Shown in pieces: positions 11,701 to 21,129 of a stretch of DNA of 64,000 bases (its first letter is position 1; every line of letters starts with the position of its first letter). The position numbers were made by a program, and so were the translations under genes. The notes under the pieces are model-generated. The model was not told where the DNA came from, searched no databases, and saw nothing but the letters and a program-made list of their open reading frames with translations. Source of the stretch: Neoechinorhynchus agilis (lineage: Eukaryota; Acanthocephala); assembly GCA_051530055.1 (NCBI GenBank), contig CM121341.1, forward strand, positions 1 to 64,000, given 5' to 3'.

Positions 11701-14126
11701 GAACCCTTTTTACCACATGCTTCTCTGTCGTTCTCAGAGAGCTATCAATTAGGTCAACAACATGAACCTTTTTGCACCGCACGTTCTCGGACCAGCTCAC
11801 AGAGCTTTCAATTACGTCACACAATCATGAACCCTTTTTACAACATGCTTCTCTGTCGTTCTCAGAGAGCTATCAATTAGGTCAACAACATGAACCTTTT
11901 TGCACCGCACGTTTCTCGGCCCAGCTCATAGAGCTTTCAATTATGTCACACCAGCATGAACCCTTTTTTATACCACATGCTTCTCTGTCGCGCTCAGAGA
12001 GCTATCAATGAGTCAACAACTAGCACAACCTTTTTCACATAGCCTGTCCTATGCTTTGCAATTGAGAGGGATCCCATGGAGGGTCTCCCTCATGTATCAC
12101 CCAGAGTTTTGAACCCCGTTCAACACATTTACATTTTACGTCATAAGACTAAGCATTTTCTCAATTTTGAATATTTTTCTTCCGTGTATATGTCAACATT
12201 CGACATTTTTGCCAACCTTGCTTACGTCACATACCTGACACCTCTTGCTTCTCTGCCGTTCTCAGAGAGCTATCAATTAGGTCAACAACATGAACCTTTT
12301 TGCCTCACGTTTCTCGGCCCAGCTCATAGAGCGTTCAATTATGTCACACCAGCATGAACCCTTTTTTATACCACATGCTTCTCTGTCGCGCTCAGAGAGC
12401 TATCAATGACGTCACAGTCTAGCACAACCTTGCATAGCCTGTCCTATGCTTTGCCTTGAGAGGGATCCCGATGGAGGGTCTCCCTCATGTATACCCAGGT
12501 TTTGAACCCCGTTCAACACATTTACATTGCTTACGTCATAAGACTAAGCATTTTCTCAATTTTGAATATTTTTCTTCCGTGTATATGTCAACATTCGACA
12601 TTTTTGCCAACCTTGCTTACGTCACATACCTGACACTCTTGCTTCTCTGCCGTTCTCAGAGAGCTATCAATTAGGTCAACAACATGAACCTTTTTATACC
12701 TCACGTTTCTCGGCCCAGCTCATAGAGCGTTCAATGATGTCACACCAGCATGAACCCTTTTTTTATACCACATGCTTCTCTGTCGCGCTCAGAGAGCTAT
12801 CAATGACGTCACAGTCTAGCACAACCTTGCATAGCCTGTCCTATGCTTTGCCTTGAGAGGGATCCCGATGGAGGGTCTCCCTCATGTATACCCAGGTTTT
12901 GAACCCCGTTCAACACATTTACATTGCTTACGTCATAAGACTAAGCATTTTCTCAATTTTGAATATTTTTCTTCCGTGTATATGTCAACATTCGACATTT
13001 TTGCCAACCTTGCTTACGTCACATACCTGACACCTCTTGCTTCTCTGCCGTTCTCAGAGAGCTATCAATTAGGTCAACAACATGAACCTTTTTATACCTC
13101 ACGATTCTCGGCCCAGCTCATAGAGCGTTCAATGATGTCACACCAGCATGAACCCTTTTTTATACCACATGCTTCTCTGTCGCGCTCAGAGAGCTATCAA
13201 TGACGTCACAGTCTAGCACAACCTTGCATAGCCTGTCCTATGCTTTGCCTTGAGAGGGATCCCGATGGAGGGTCTCCCTCATGTATACCCAGGTTTTGAA
13301 CCCCGTTCAACACATTTACATTGCTTACGTCATAAGACTAAGCATTTTCTCAATTTTGAATATTTTTCTTCCGTGTATATGTCAACATTCGACATTTTTG
13401 CCAACCTTGCTTACGTCACATACCTGACACCTCTTGCTTCTCTGCCGTTCTCAGAGAGCTATCAATTAGGTCAACAACATGAACCTTTTTATACCTCACG
13501 ATTCTCGGCCCAGCTCATAGAGCGTTCAATTATGTCACACCAGCATGAACCCTTTTTTTATACCACATGCTTCTCTGTCGCGCTCAGAGAGCTATCAATG
13601 ACGTCACAGTCTAGCACAACCTTGCATAGCCTGTCCTATGCTTTGCCTTGAGAGGGATCCCGATGGAGGGTCTCCCTCATGTATACCCAGGTTTTGAACC
13701 CCGTTCAACACATTTACATTGCTTACGTCATAAGACTAAGCATTTTCTCAATTTTGAATATTTTTCTTCCGTGTATATGTCAACATTCGACATTTTTGCC
13801 AACCTTGCTTACGTCACATACCTGACACCTCTTGCTTCTCTGCCGTTCTCAGAGAGCTATCAATTAGGTCAACAACATGAACCTTTTTATACCTCACGAT
13901 TCTCGGCCCAGCTCATAGAGCGTTCAATTATGTCACACCAGCATGAACCCTTTTTTTATACCACATGCTTCTCTGTCGCGCTCAGAGAGCTATCAATGAC
14001 GTCACCGTCTAGCACAACCTTGCATAGCCTGTCCTATGCTTTGCCTTGAGAGGGATCCCGATGGAGGGTCTCCCTCATATATACCCAGGTTTTGAACCCC
14101 GTTCAACACATTTACATTGCTTACGT
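8723..14126 (-). repeat. rDNA intergenic-spacer tandem repeats, right (inverted) arm
   Basis: Reverse-complement counterpart of 3721-8380. A/B dimers of ~134 bp lie next to the loop (8760-9480). About eleven ~397 bp units follow outward (for example 12841-13237 and 13238-13635), with a scrambled stretch at 11100-11900 where dimers and partial units mix. Unit sequence is nearly identical between arms, but unit number and the position of degenerate units differ, so the two arrays have changed independently since the inversion arose. Confidence 0.9.
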
Positions 14127-14365
14127 CACGAGACTTTAAGTTTCACACCGGATATCCCCCTATTATCACGTCATAGCACACATCATATGCTTCTCGACCG
14201 CGCCATCCTACTTCAAGGTTGTTGATCGGACCATCATAATCGTCACAGCATAAGAAGTTTCGTACTTTGAAGCATAGGCGTTGTCATTTCTGAAGCATTT
14301 TCTATCAAGTCTGTGCACTATTGCGTCACTCGGGGGATATGGATGGGTGACGTGTGTCTTTAGCA
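14127..14365 (-). other. rDNA 3' external spacer, inverted copy
   Basis: Reverse complement of 3482-3720, linking the inverted spacer array to the inverted 28S end. Almost identical to its partner. No gene seen. Confidence 0.6.
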
Positions 14366-14843
14366 CACAAATCCCCCGGTTAAAACGATAAGTCTCAATA
14401 GTTCGCAGTTTGGTGGCTACTCTACTATTTACGACACGTTTACCGAGAATTAAGTCGTCTGCAAATGATTTAACGCACAAGTACAGCGAGATATTAAACA
14501 CGGCTGCCAACTACGCTGGTCAATTCATTTTATAAGTAGACACTGAGCGCAGATGATAAAGTCGCCGCTGGCGGATAAATCGTCGAGAAGAAACGTAATT
14601 TCCGCGTGGAAAACTTCGCTCGTTCTCGCGTTTGTAAAAAATCCAGACCGCCTAGTGCGCATTAGTGTTGTTGCTCCTAGGTAGGCTTCCGACTTAGAGG
14701 CGTTCAGTCGTAATCCTGCGGACGAAGCTTCGCACCATCGGCCTCTCGACCGAGTGCGTGTACCTGATGTCCAAACCTGCGGTTCCTCTCGTACTTAGCA
14801 AGATTGCTATTACAACAACCAGCTCAACAGTAGGGTAAAACTA

Positions 14844-14881
<38 letters not shown>

Positions 14882-14924
14882 TATTAATGGGTGAACAATC
14901 CAACGCTATGGGACTTTTGCATCC

Positions 14925-14962
<38 letters not shown>

Positions 14963-14985
14963 GACGTCGCTGTGGACGCTTGGCC

Positions 14986-15024
<39 letters not shown>

Positions 15025-15169
15025 ATCTTGCTTAAAACTCGTAAAATTCAAAATGATCGACAAGCCAAACTTTCATTGTCTTTATTCGTACTGAAAATCA
15101 AGATCAAGCAATCTTTTGCCCTTTCGCTCTACGAGGTTTCTGTCCACGCTGAGATTGCCTTAGGACACC
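14366..15169 (-). rRNA. 28S rRNA 3' fragment, inverted copy
   Basis: Reverse complement of 2677-3481, nearly base-for-base identical: the sarcin-ricin loop, the peptidyl-transferase region and the terminal domain are all present. A few differences are visible, such as one base at the cgcatagagc/cgtagagc position. The fragment stops abruptly at 15169 inside 28S; beyond it the sequence is unrelated (aaaaaattgattagcgg). It is therefore a truncated, non-functional 28S piece. The break is about 375 bp downstream of the R2 site, not at it. Confidence 0.93.
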
Positions 15170-15825
15170 GAAAAAATTGATTAGCGGAAATAATTGGAAG
15201 AAGGAAAATCCATGATTGAAGGTTTAGTTACTATTTCTCCTATAAAATATATAAAGTAATACTTTACGGTGATGTAACTCTTAATTTAAATGCGCAGCAA
15301 ATGCGGAGAAACCGGCGAAAGAGAACTAAAATGTCATTCTACAAACATGGTCAAAGATTTTGATCTCAATGTTAGCATCAAAGGAAAGGCACGAAATCCT
15401 GTGAAACAATGGAAATTGGCGGAACGAATATGAGGAAATCAGACGATGGATATAGCGACGGATCAGATTCACATCCCAGCCCTATACCTTCAAGAATGCT
15501 CAGGACGATCTCAGCATCGGATAGTTGCCGAAGTAAGAAATGATCAATTTCTATTAAGTATAATTCAATTATTTAAATTTAAGTCTTTAAAAGCGAATCC
15601 TGTAGTTAATCATTCGCCAAGGTGAGAAATCATCAGAAGAGTTTTCTGAGACGCATGTTCCTCCACTGAAATATTTCTCAGATGAAGAACCTTTCAACTT
15701 AATCAATTAGACAACCACCCCAAAAAAACACCCCACAACACCCACACAACAACACCACCAAACAAACAAACACCCACCCAAAAACCAAAAAAAACAAAAA
15801 CAACCAACAACACAAAAAAAAAACA
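15170..15825. other. Non-coding stretch with an A/C-rich low-complexity tract
   Basis: From the broken 28S end to the U-family element. 15170-15715 is AT-rich and unrecognised. 15716-15825 is almost pure A and C (caccc, aaac and aacaac runs), a strongly strand-biased tract just upstream of the element's first coding similarity. No gene seen. Confidence 0.6.
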
Positions 15826-15857
15826 GGTTTTGCCGAAATTCCAAATTACATCACAAT

Positions 15858-16055
15858 GTGTTCAAATCGCCTACAATCGACGCTGCTGACGCAGATAATT
15901 TGAACGCGCCAATCATCGATCATGATCAACCTGAGAAGACCAACGCTGCCGGGCTCCCACGCGTCTTTACTGGTTTGTGTCCGGTTTGCGGTAGGTCTTT
16001 TAAGTTAACCAATCTGGGGGTTTTGTTTGTCCATGGTCCCCGGGATATCCGCTGA
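15858..16055 (+). CDS. U1 N-terminal zinc-finger segment
   Basis: Open frame beginning with GTG; the true start is unclear. It carries CPVCGRSF (C-X2-C), then a His in LFVHGP. In the copy at 49094-50060 the same finger reads CSVCLRVF...SHGQHGSHCPGS, so the fourth ligand, a Cys, lines up with the TGA stop at 16053-16055 here. After the stop the same frame continues open into the next ORF. The finger is likely a nucleic-acid-binding motif, as in other RLE LINEs. Confidence 0.7.
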   Translation: MFKSPTIDAADADNLNAPIIDHDQPEKTNAAGLPRVFTGLCPVCGRSFKLTNLGVLFVHGPRDIR

Positions 16056-16094
16056 AGCGGGTCTGGTTCTCCACCACAATTAACCGAACCTTTC

Positions 16095-17762
16095 GTGCCT
16101 GAGACCCCTCAGATCACCACTGATTCTATTTCGATACCTGATATCGTGCGGTTTCTGCCCGGGAACGTCCTGAAACGGATCCCTAAAGGCGCGCGATATC
16201 TGGTCGCCAAAGCATTTACGGGATTGCTCAGAGATTGCCTTCTAAAGAACTGTACACCATCGTGGACACGGCTCTTCGCTTTGCCGCGCTTAGTCCTCTG
16301 CACCAGCGGTGATTCTGGGGTGTCTTTGACATCAACAATCAAGGAAAGGTTAGCCTCCTTTGAACAAATATTTAACGATTTTGAAAGGAATCTCCGCGAG
16401 GTTCGTAAGGGACGTACGAAGGAAGAGTTTCGCTGCCGTTTTTCAAAACGATCACTGACTGAGCGTGTCTCTTCAAAGCTTGCGGATGGGGATGTTCGGG
16501 GGGCTGTTCGGTTATTGTCATCCTCCGACAGTTTCGCAAAAGGAGACAGCGAGACGCTACAAATACTCCGGTTGAAGCACCCATGTAGTAGCGGAAGTTT
16601 TGAAATTCCATCTCCTCCCATACAAGACAGGACGCCCACTCAAATTTCAGAGATAAAAAAGGCCATCTCAACTTTTGCAAATGGTTCGGGTCACGGGCTT
16701 GACGGACTAAGGCCTCAGCACCTAAAGGACATGATGTCCTTTTCAACTGGTGAAGCAGCTCTCTCTCTAGAAAGTGCGCTTTCTCGAATAGTCGACCGCC
16801 TGACTGGAGAGGACCTGAACCCCGTTGCAAAGGACCTATTTTTCGGAGCCTCATTGTGTGCGCTCACAAAAAAAGAAGGTGGGATCCGTCCCATCGCCGT
16901 ATCTTCGACGATACGCCGACTCGCAGGAAAAATTCTCTGCAAACGTATTACAGAGAAAACCGGACAGCAACTTCGTCCAGTCCAACTGGGCTGCTGCACA
17001 TCCTGCGGGGCGGAAGCTATTGTCCACTCGCTCCGAAACTTTGCTACGAGAAGCTCAGAGCCGTGCGTGATTCTTAAGTGTGATTTTCGGAACGCCTTTA
17101 ACTCTCTCAATAGAGAAACCATGTTCTGCGCAATTAGGGATCACGCACCAGAAGCCTTCCAGTATTTTCTCAATGCCTACGGGACGGCGACTCCTTTGCT
17201 TTTCGAAGACCACCTCATTTGGTCCGAAAGAGGAGTGCAGCAAGGAGATCCCCTCGGTCCAATCGCATTCTCCCTAACAGTAAATCCAATAGCGCATTCT
17301 CTCCATTCCAGCTTCAACGCTTGGTACTTGGATGACGCTACGCTCGGAGGTGATCCCTCCGTTGTACTGCGCGATCTGGAGACGCTGATTAGGGAGACCT
17401 CGAAGATGGGCATTGAGCTCAATGCTGGAAAATGTGAGCTCCTTGTATTGAATATTGGAGACGCCGCCAAAGTCAAAGAACTAATGGCTGGGTTCGAGGC
17501 CGTAGCTCCAGGTCTGAAACTCGTGACTCGGGAACAACTCAGCCTCTTGGGTAGTTGCGTCTTCGATTCAAATGTGGAAGATGAGATCGGCCATATCATA
17601 CCGAAACTTTCGTTGCTGTGCGATAGGGTGTGCGCTCTCTCGGCTCATGAAGCCTTGTTTCTCATAAAGAACGCGCTCTTCATCCCCAAATTATTGTACA
17701 AGGTTCGCACAGCAACATTTTTCAAACACAAAAAAGATTGGCAAAGCTGGACGATAAGGTGA
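16095..17762 (+). CDS. U1 polyprotein, reverse transcriptase
   Basis: 555 codons from a GTG, in the same frame as the zinc-finger segment, so the listed start is not biological. Order seen: conserved linker PDIVRFLPGNVLKRIPKGARY, then GHGLDGLRPQHLKD (fingers), KKEGGIRPIAVSSTIRRLAGK, ILKCDFRNAFNSLNRE (box A), ERGVQQGDPLGPIAFSL (box B), AWYLDDATLGG (box C, both Asp present), then ELNAGKCELL and the start of the thumb. The RT looks catalytically complete. The frame is lost at a run of six A near 17730-17736, consistent with slippage; the thumb resumes in the ORF starting at 17738. Confidence 0.88.
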   Translation: MPETPQITTDSISIPDIVRFLPGNVLKRIPKGARYLVAKAFTGLLRDCLLKNCTPSWTRLFALPRLVLCTSGDSGVSLTSTIKERLASFEQIFNDFERNLREVRKGRTKEEFRCRFSKRSLTERVSSKLADGDVRGAVRLLSSSDSFAKGDSETLQILRLKHPCSSGSFEIPSPPIQDRTPTQISEIKKAISTFANGSGHGLDGLRPQHLKDMMSFSTGEAALSLESALSRIVDRLTGEDLNPVAKDLFFGASLCALTKKEGGIRPIAVSSTIRRLAGKILCKRITEKTGQQLRPVQLGCCTSCGAEAIVHSLRNFATRSSEPCVILKCDFRNAFNSLNRETMFCAIRDHAPEAFQYFLNAYGTATPLLFEDHLIWSERGVQQGDPLGPIAFSLTVNPIAHSLHSSFNAWYLDDATLGGDPSVVLRDLETLIRETSKMGIELNAGKCELLVLNIGDAAKVKELMAGFEAVAPGLKLVTREQLSLLGSCVFDSNVEDEIGHIIPKLSLLCDRVCALSAHEALFLIKNALFIPKLLYKVRTATFFKHKKDWQSWTIR

Positions 17763-18796
17763 GGGCATGCCTCGAGCGTATTTTAAATGTCCAGCTCTCA
17801 GATGAGGCGTGGCGACAAGCTTCTTTGCCTGTGTCATCTGGGGGATTGGGAATTCGGGCACTAGTGGACCTTGCTTTGCCGGCCTTTCTTGGATCGTTTG
17901 AGGGGAGCCTACCAGTATCGAAGAAAATTTTGAAGGAAAAGTTCTGTCTTGACCGGGATTTCGTGGTGGCGGTTGAGGAATGGTGCCAGCAGACAGGCGC
18001 TAACCATGTTCCCGTGAATGGCCTCAGACAGTCGATCTGGGACGGACCTCTTGTCGCGAGAGCTCACAGCTCTCTACTTTCCGGTTCTCGCGATGGGGTC
18101 GTCCGAGCTAGACTGTTGGCAGTTTCAACACGAGAATCTGGGGCGTGGTTGGAGGCTGTTCCTCTGGCATCAGTGGGAACTCTTCTTACTGATGAGGTAA
18201 CGAGGATCGCAGTATCCTTAAGACTTGGTCTCCCGATATGCACGCCCCATCGCTGTCGATGTGGGTCTTTGGTTGATGCTTTCGGGCGACACGGTCTCGT
18301 CTGCAGAAGGTCAGGAGGAAGGTTCTCACGCCATTCTGAAATCAATAACGCAATTTCTCGGGCGTTGAGAACGGCGAACTTCCCGAACATCCTGGAACCC
18401 GCCCACCTTTGTCGACTAGACGGCCGTAGGCCCGATGGAATTTCGGTCTTCCCGTGGCGGGAGGGCAAATGCCTTCTCTGGGACGCCACGTGTGTGGACA
18501 CCCTCGCAGCCAGCAACATCCGCTACTCCCTCGAAATCGCCGGTGGTGCCGCCAGTGCAGCGGAAGGGAGGAAAATACGGAAATATATTCAGTTATCGAG
18601 GGCTCACTATTTTGTCCCCTTTGGGGTAGAGACGTATGGAGCGCTCGGCAGCTCGGCACTCTCTCTGCTCCAGGATCTGTCGAAGAAACTCAAAAGCAGG
18701 CGTATTCCTTCGACAAAATATCTCGCTGGCAGTACAACGAGGCAATGCTGCCAGCGTGATGGCGACGGTCGAGGAAGGGCAAAAGCTGGAATTTAG
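17738..18796 (+). CDS. U1 polyprotein, thumb, zinc knuckle and restriction-like endonuclease
   Basis: 352 codons continuing the element in another frame. The thumb is marked by LSDEAWRQASLPVSSGGLGI. The knuckle reads CRCGSLVDAFGRHGLVC. The endonuclease core follows: GRRPDGISVFPW and LLWDATCVDTLA (PD..D), then the conserved HYFVPFGVETYGALG. The C-terminus keeps only part of the family end; IQRGNAA, seen in the 43114-43464 and 48495-48677 copies, is replaced by LAGSTTRQCCQ, suggesting a second small frame change near 18720. The endonuclease core looks intact. Confidence 0.85.
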   Translation: MAKLDDKVRACLERILNVQLSDEAWRQASLPVSSGGLGIRALVDLALPAFLGSFEGSLPVSKKILKEKFCLDRDFVVAVEEWCQQTGANHVPVNGLRQSIWDGPLVARAHSSLLSGSRDGVVRARLLAVSTRESGAWLEAVPLASVGTLLTDEVTRIAVSLRLGLPICTPHRCRCGSLVDAFGRHGLVCRRSGGRFSRHSEINNAISRALRTANFPNILEPAHLCRLDGRRPDGISVFPWREGKCLLWDATCVDTLAASNIRYSLEIAGGAASAAEGRKIRKYIQLSRAHYFVPFGVETYGALGSSALSLLQDLSKKLKSRRIPSTKYLAGSTTRQCCQRDGDGRGRAKAGI

Positions 18797-18850
18797 CGGG
18801 AGGTGGTGAGTGTGCTTCAAGATTGTTTCCATGAAAAATATTCATTATTT

Positions 18851-19216
18851 TAATTGATTGACTTTCAAAGCTGAATTAAATTACATTAAGGTTTTTTTCT
18901 ATTGTTCTTTTTTTACCAAAAAACAAAAAGAAAAACGATTAAATGTATGATGTAACTCTGCTTTCCGTTATTTGTTAGACGTTTTGGACTTCATATGTTT
19001 TTTCATGAATAACAAGCGAGCAATAGCAACACAAACTACCGAACAGACTGTAGTCGTTTTTTAATTTCCTAAATGATAATTTCGCAATCTGTTATTATCG
19101 ATTACTCCGGGGTGGATGCCCAGTGATTATTCAAATATGTTCGATCATCATCATTTTCATCTGGCAACTCAATTACTTTATTGATCATATCAAAGACGAT
19201 TATGAATGTCTCGTAA
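18851..19216. other. AT-rich intergenic stretch
   Basis: No coding similarity, repeat or RNA gene recognised. T-rich and A-rich short runs lie directly after the U1 3' end. Confidence 0.5.
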
Positions 19217-19516
19217 TTAAATCGTCCTCTGCGCGTCCTTCTCAGCTGAATCGTTTAGATCTTCATCTTTGCGGTATATCTTTCTAGGCGACTGTATTAA
19301 AAATATTGCTTTATCCGAGATGCCTGACAGTAGTTTTAGAGGCGGATCGTTTTGTTGTAGATCCTGCACTTCTTGTGCTTCTGAAGCTGACCGGTCTGGC
19401 GGAGAGATTATTGGTATATTGAGTCCTTTGACGAAATTCTTAAAACAATAATTGTAGTGGCCTCGTGTATATATAAAGGAGGGGAGGCAGACTGGTGATT
19501 CGAGCGATTGCCGCAA
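19217..19516 (-). pseudogene. R2 N-terminal linker fragment
   Basis: 99-codon minus-strand frame. Its part LKLLSGISDKAIFLIQSPRK followed by DEDLNDSAEKD lines up with RKRLSGLPNQGDNLLQDSPK followed by TRRTVDDSIDC in the R2 copy at 62411-63907, the region between the zinc fingers and the conserved N-terminal block. A 5'- and 3'-truncated R2 remnant. Similarity is moderate. Confidence 0.5.
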
Positions 19517-19576
19517 TCGAATTCAGTATCCGCACATCGATGGGCGTCTTTAAGATCGTCGAGAACATAATTTAAT

Positions 19577-19627
19577 TAGCCCAGACGAGAAAATGTTAGT
19601 CTATAGACGGTTAAGAAGACTGGGCTA
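19577..19627. repeat. Short palindrome (possible cruciform)
   Basis: tagcccag at 19577-19584 pairs perfectly with ctgggcta at 19620-19627, enclosing the perfect 10-bp palindrome gtctatagac at 19599-19608. It lies between the R2 fragment and the unrecognised ORF. Function unknown. Confidence 0.6.
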
Positions 19628-19677
19628 GCAAAACCAGCGTATTGAACTATTGCCGCGTTTTGCTTTCCGGCAGCGCT

Positions 19678-20289
19678 TTAACCGTACACAATGTTATGAG
19701 CTTGTCTTGTCTGGGAATCGCTGTTGGCACTTTTTAAGGTAGTTGACCATTGACCTCGATTCATTGCATTAATAGTCGTCAAAGACTGGACAGATCCAGA
19801 TGATAGAATCGTGTTGGTGAATGGCGGATTGATGTTCCAAAGTAGTTTAACCCTCGACTTTCCAACCGTCACCAGCCCATGCTCCAGAGATATTGTGTAT
19901 ACCATTCTGCACACTCGACTAACTTGTTCAGGATTCATAATCTTCGCTTCGTTGTTTCTTGATTCTGACGTGACGATTGTCGCTTGATTGAGAGCTGTTG
20001 AGTTATTGTCGGTACCGTTTGCGTTACCAATCATCAGCTGGTTGATAACATCGAGATCGTCCATTGTTTGCTGTTGAACGTGTTGTTGCTTACGGCCATG
20101 ATGATCCCGAATTTGACCATCAGGTACTTCATATACATCAATTGCCTGATTTACAAGAGTGGTTGAGTCGTGCACCCAGATTTTCAAGGACAATACGAAG
20201 CGCTCGGTACATCGCAGGAATCGCGCTGCATTACGGAACGTGTACCCTATCAACAGACGATCTAATTCCAGGGATAAAGTTCCTAACAA
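19678..20289 (-). CDS. Unrecognised ORF, 203 codons
   Basis: The longest non-transposon-like frame in the window. It starts at an internal ATG-equivalent and is open upstream to about 20325. The N-terminal third is hydrophobic and basic (LSLELDRLLIGYTFRNAARF), the middle is Gln/Asn/Thr-rich (KQQHVQQQTMDDLDVINQLM), and the C-terminal part has SRVCRMVYTISLEHGLVTVG and KLLWNINPPF. I do not recognise a family. It is not repeated elsewhere in the window and ends in TAA near 19678. It could be a degraded element gene or a host exon; no splice context is evident. Confidence 0.35.
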   Translation of the reverse strand: MLGTLSLELDRLLIGYTFRNAARFLRCTERFVLSLKIWVHDSTTLVNQAIDVYEVPDGQIRDHHGRKQQHVQQQTMDDLDVINQLMIGNANGTDNNSTALNQATIVTSESRNNEAKIMNPEQVSRVCRMVYTISLEHGLVTVGKSRVKLLWNINPPFTNTILSSGSVQSLTTINAMNRGQWSTTLKSANSDSQTRQAHNIVYG

Positions 20290-20755
20290 AGAAGAGAAAA
20301 CTCTTCCCCAGACTTCGTATAATTATTCTCTGGGATTGATCGTGTCACCACTTATGCTGAACATCATCTGCCCAAGAAGAATATCTGAATAGATCAAGCA
20401 TAAACCGCATCCTGGCTCACGAATATTAACCCGATTCCCTTTCGATTGTATTGCGCAATGCTACACGCTTAATCACGAATTTGCACGTTTTCTTAGGATC
20501 GGCTGATCCATGTCCAAATGTTGTTCACATGGGCTGTCACCAATAGATGTCATGAGCAGAGTTACAATAACTTTTATATTCCCTCGCACGCTATCACTAC
20601 CACTGCGTCACCATGCAGATCATGGCATCTGCGTCACTACGCAAATCACTACACATGGGCACTTTGTAGCTTCGCGATTTCATGAGAGGAATTCCGTAGT
20701 CATTCAATAGGTCGATCGCCTGCGTTGAGTTTGTATTGTGCAAAACGTGAGGTCT

Positions 20756-21105
20756 TCAATCATACGGCAGACGGGGGATTATTGATATAGCATTTGAGGA
20801 TGCAGTGATACACTGCGGCTCTGCCAATGGTTGCGTTTTCTTTAATACATCTTTTTCCCGACATTGGTTCACATGGCGGCGTGCAGATACCACATCGTTA
20901 TATTTTTTATGACACGAGCCGTATTTAACCGCGATAATCGACGATTGGTGGTCCCTCTTTAAGCGGTCGACAATTGCACTGCAGAAATCCAAGCCATAGA
21001 TCGTTGGATTGCATATATCGCAAGCAACACGTTCATCGATCTCACCACTCTTGCGTGACAGCGGTTGTTGCAAATTTAATGATTCACATCGATTATTGCT
21101 TTCTC
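20756..21105 (-). pseudogene. R2 zinc-finger fragment (left arm)
   Basis: Minus-strand frame with VACDICNPTIYGLDFC, RLKRDHQSS and ARRHVNQC, matching the second and third R2 fingers (CPACEPSLVG, HLENVHKSN, RSHVTHC in the copy at 62411-63907). It follows directly, in the same frame, after an endonuclease scrap ending near 21130. So an N-terminal R2 piece is joined behind a C-terminal one. Mirror copy: 34150-34502. Confidence 0.65.
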
Positions 21106-21129
21106 CTCTTGCGCGTCCGCAGTCTTTTC

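Larger units (their letters stand above)
2677..15169. repeat. Inverted duplication 1: 28S end plus spacer (imperfect palindrome)
   Basis: Left arm 2677-8380 (5.7 kb), loop 8381-8722, right arm 8723-15169 (6.4 kb). Outer ends match as ggtgtcctaaggca against its complement. The 28S and adjoining spacer are almost identical between arms, while the tandem arrays differ in number. Paired positions sum to 17846 in the outer section and about 17103 near the loop, the difference being the extra repeat units on the right. Confidence 0.9.
15826..18850 (+). mobile_element. RLE-type LINE ('U family', copy U1), nearly complete
   Basis: Non-LTR retrotransposon with an N-terminal zinc finger, an RT whose active site reads YLDD, and a C-terminal restriction-like endonuclease (RPDG..WDATCVD). 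This layout belongs to the RLE-bearing LINEs; protein phrases such as GLRPQHLKD, GGIRPIAV and VQQGDPLGP resemble NeSL/Utopia-like elements of marine and other invertebrates. I have not been able to confirm the clade. Two lesions are visible: an in-frame TGA (16053-16055) and a frameshift near 17735-17750. The 3' end probably lies near 18850 (ccatgaaaaatattcattatt), a sequence also found at 48135. No poly(A) tail or target duplication is evident. Confidence 0.85.

Noticed and set aside
2677-15169. Pure sequencing artefact (unsplit hairpin read) as the source of the palindrome
   Set aside because: The arms differ in repeat number, the loop is a unique 342 bp, and small base differences exist in 28S, none of which a simple read-back would give. 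Not fully excluded without reads.
16109-17122. Long antisense ORFs opposite U1 RT (176, 160 and 135 codons)
   Set aside because: Shadows of the RT coding strand; no independent motif.
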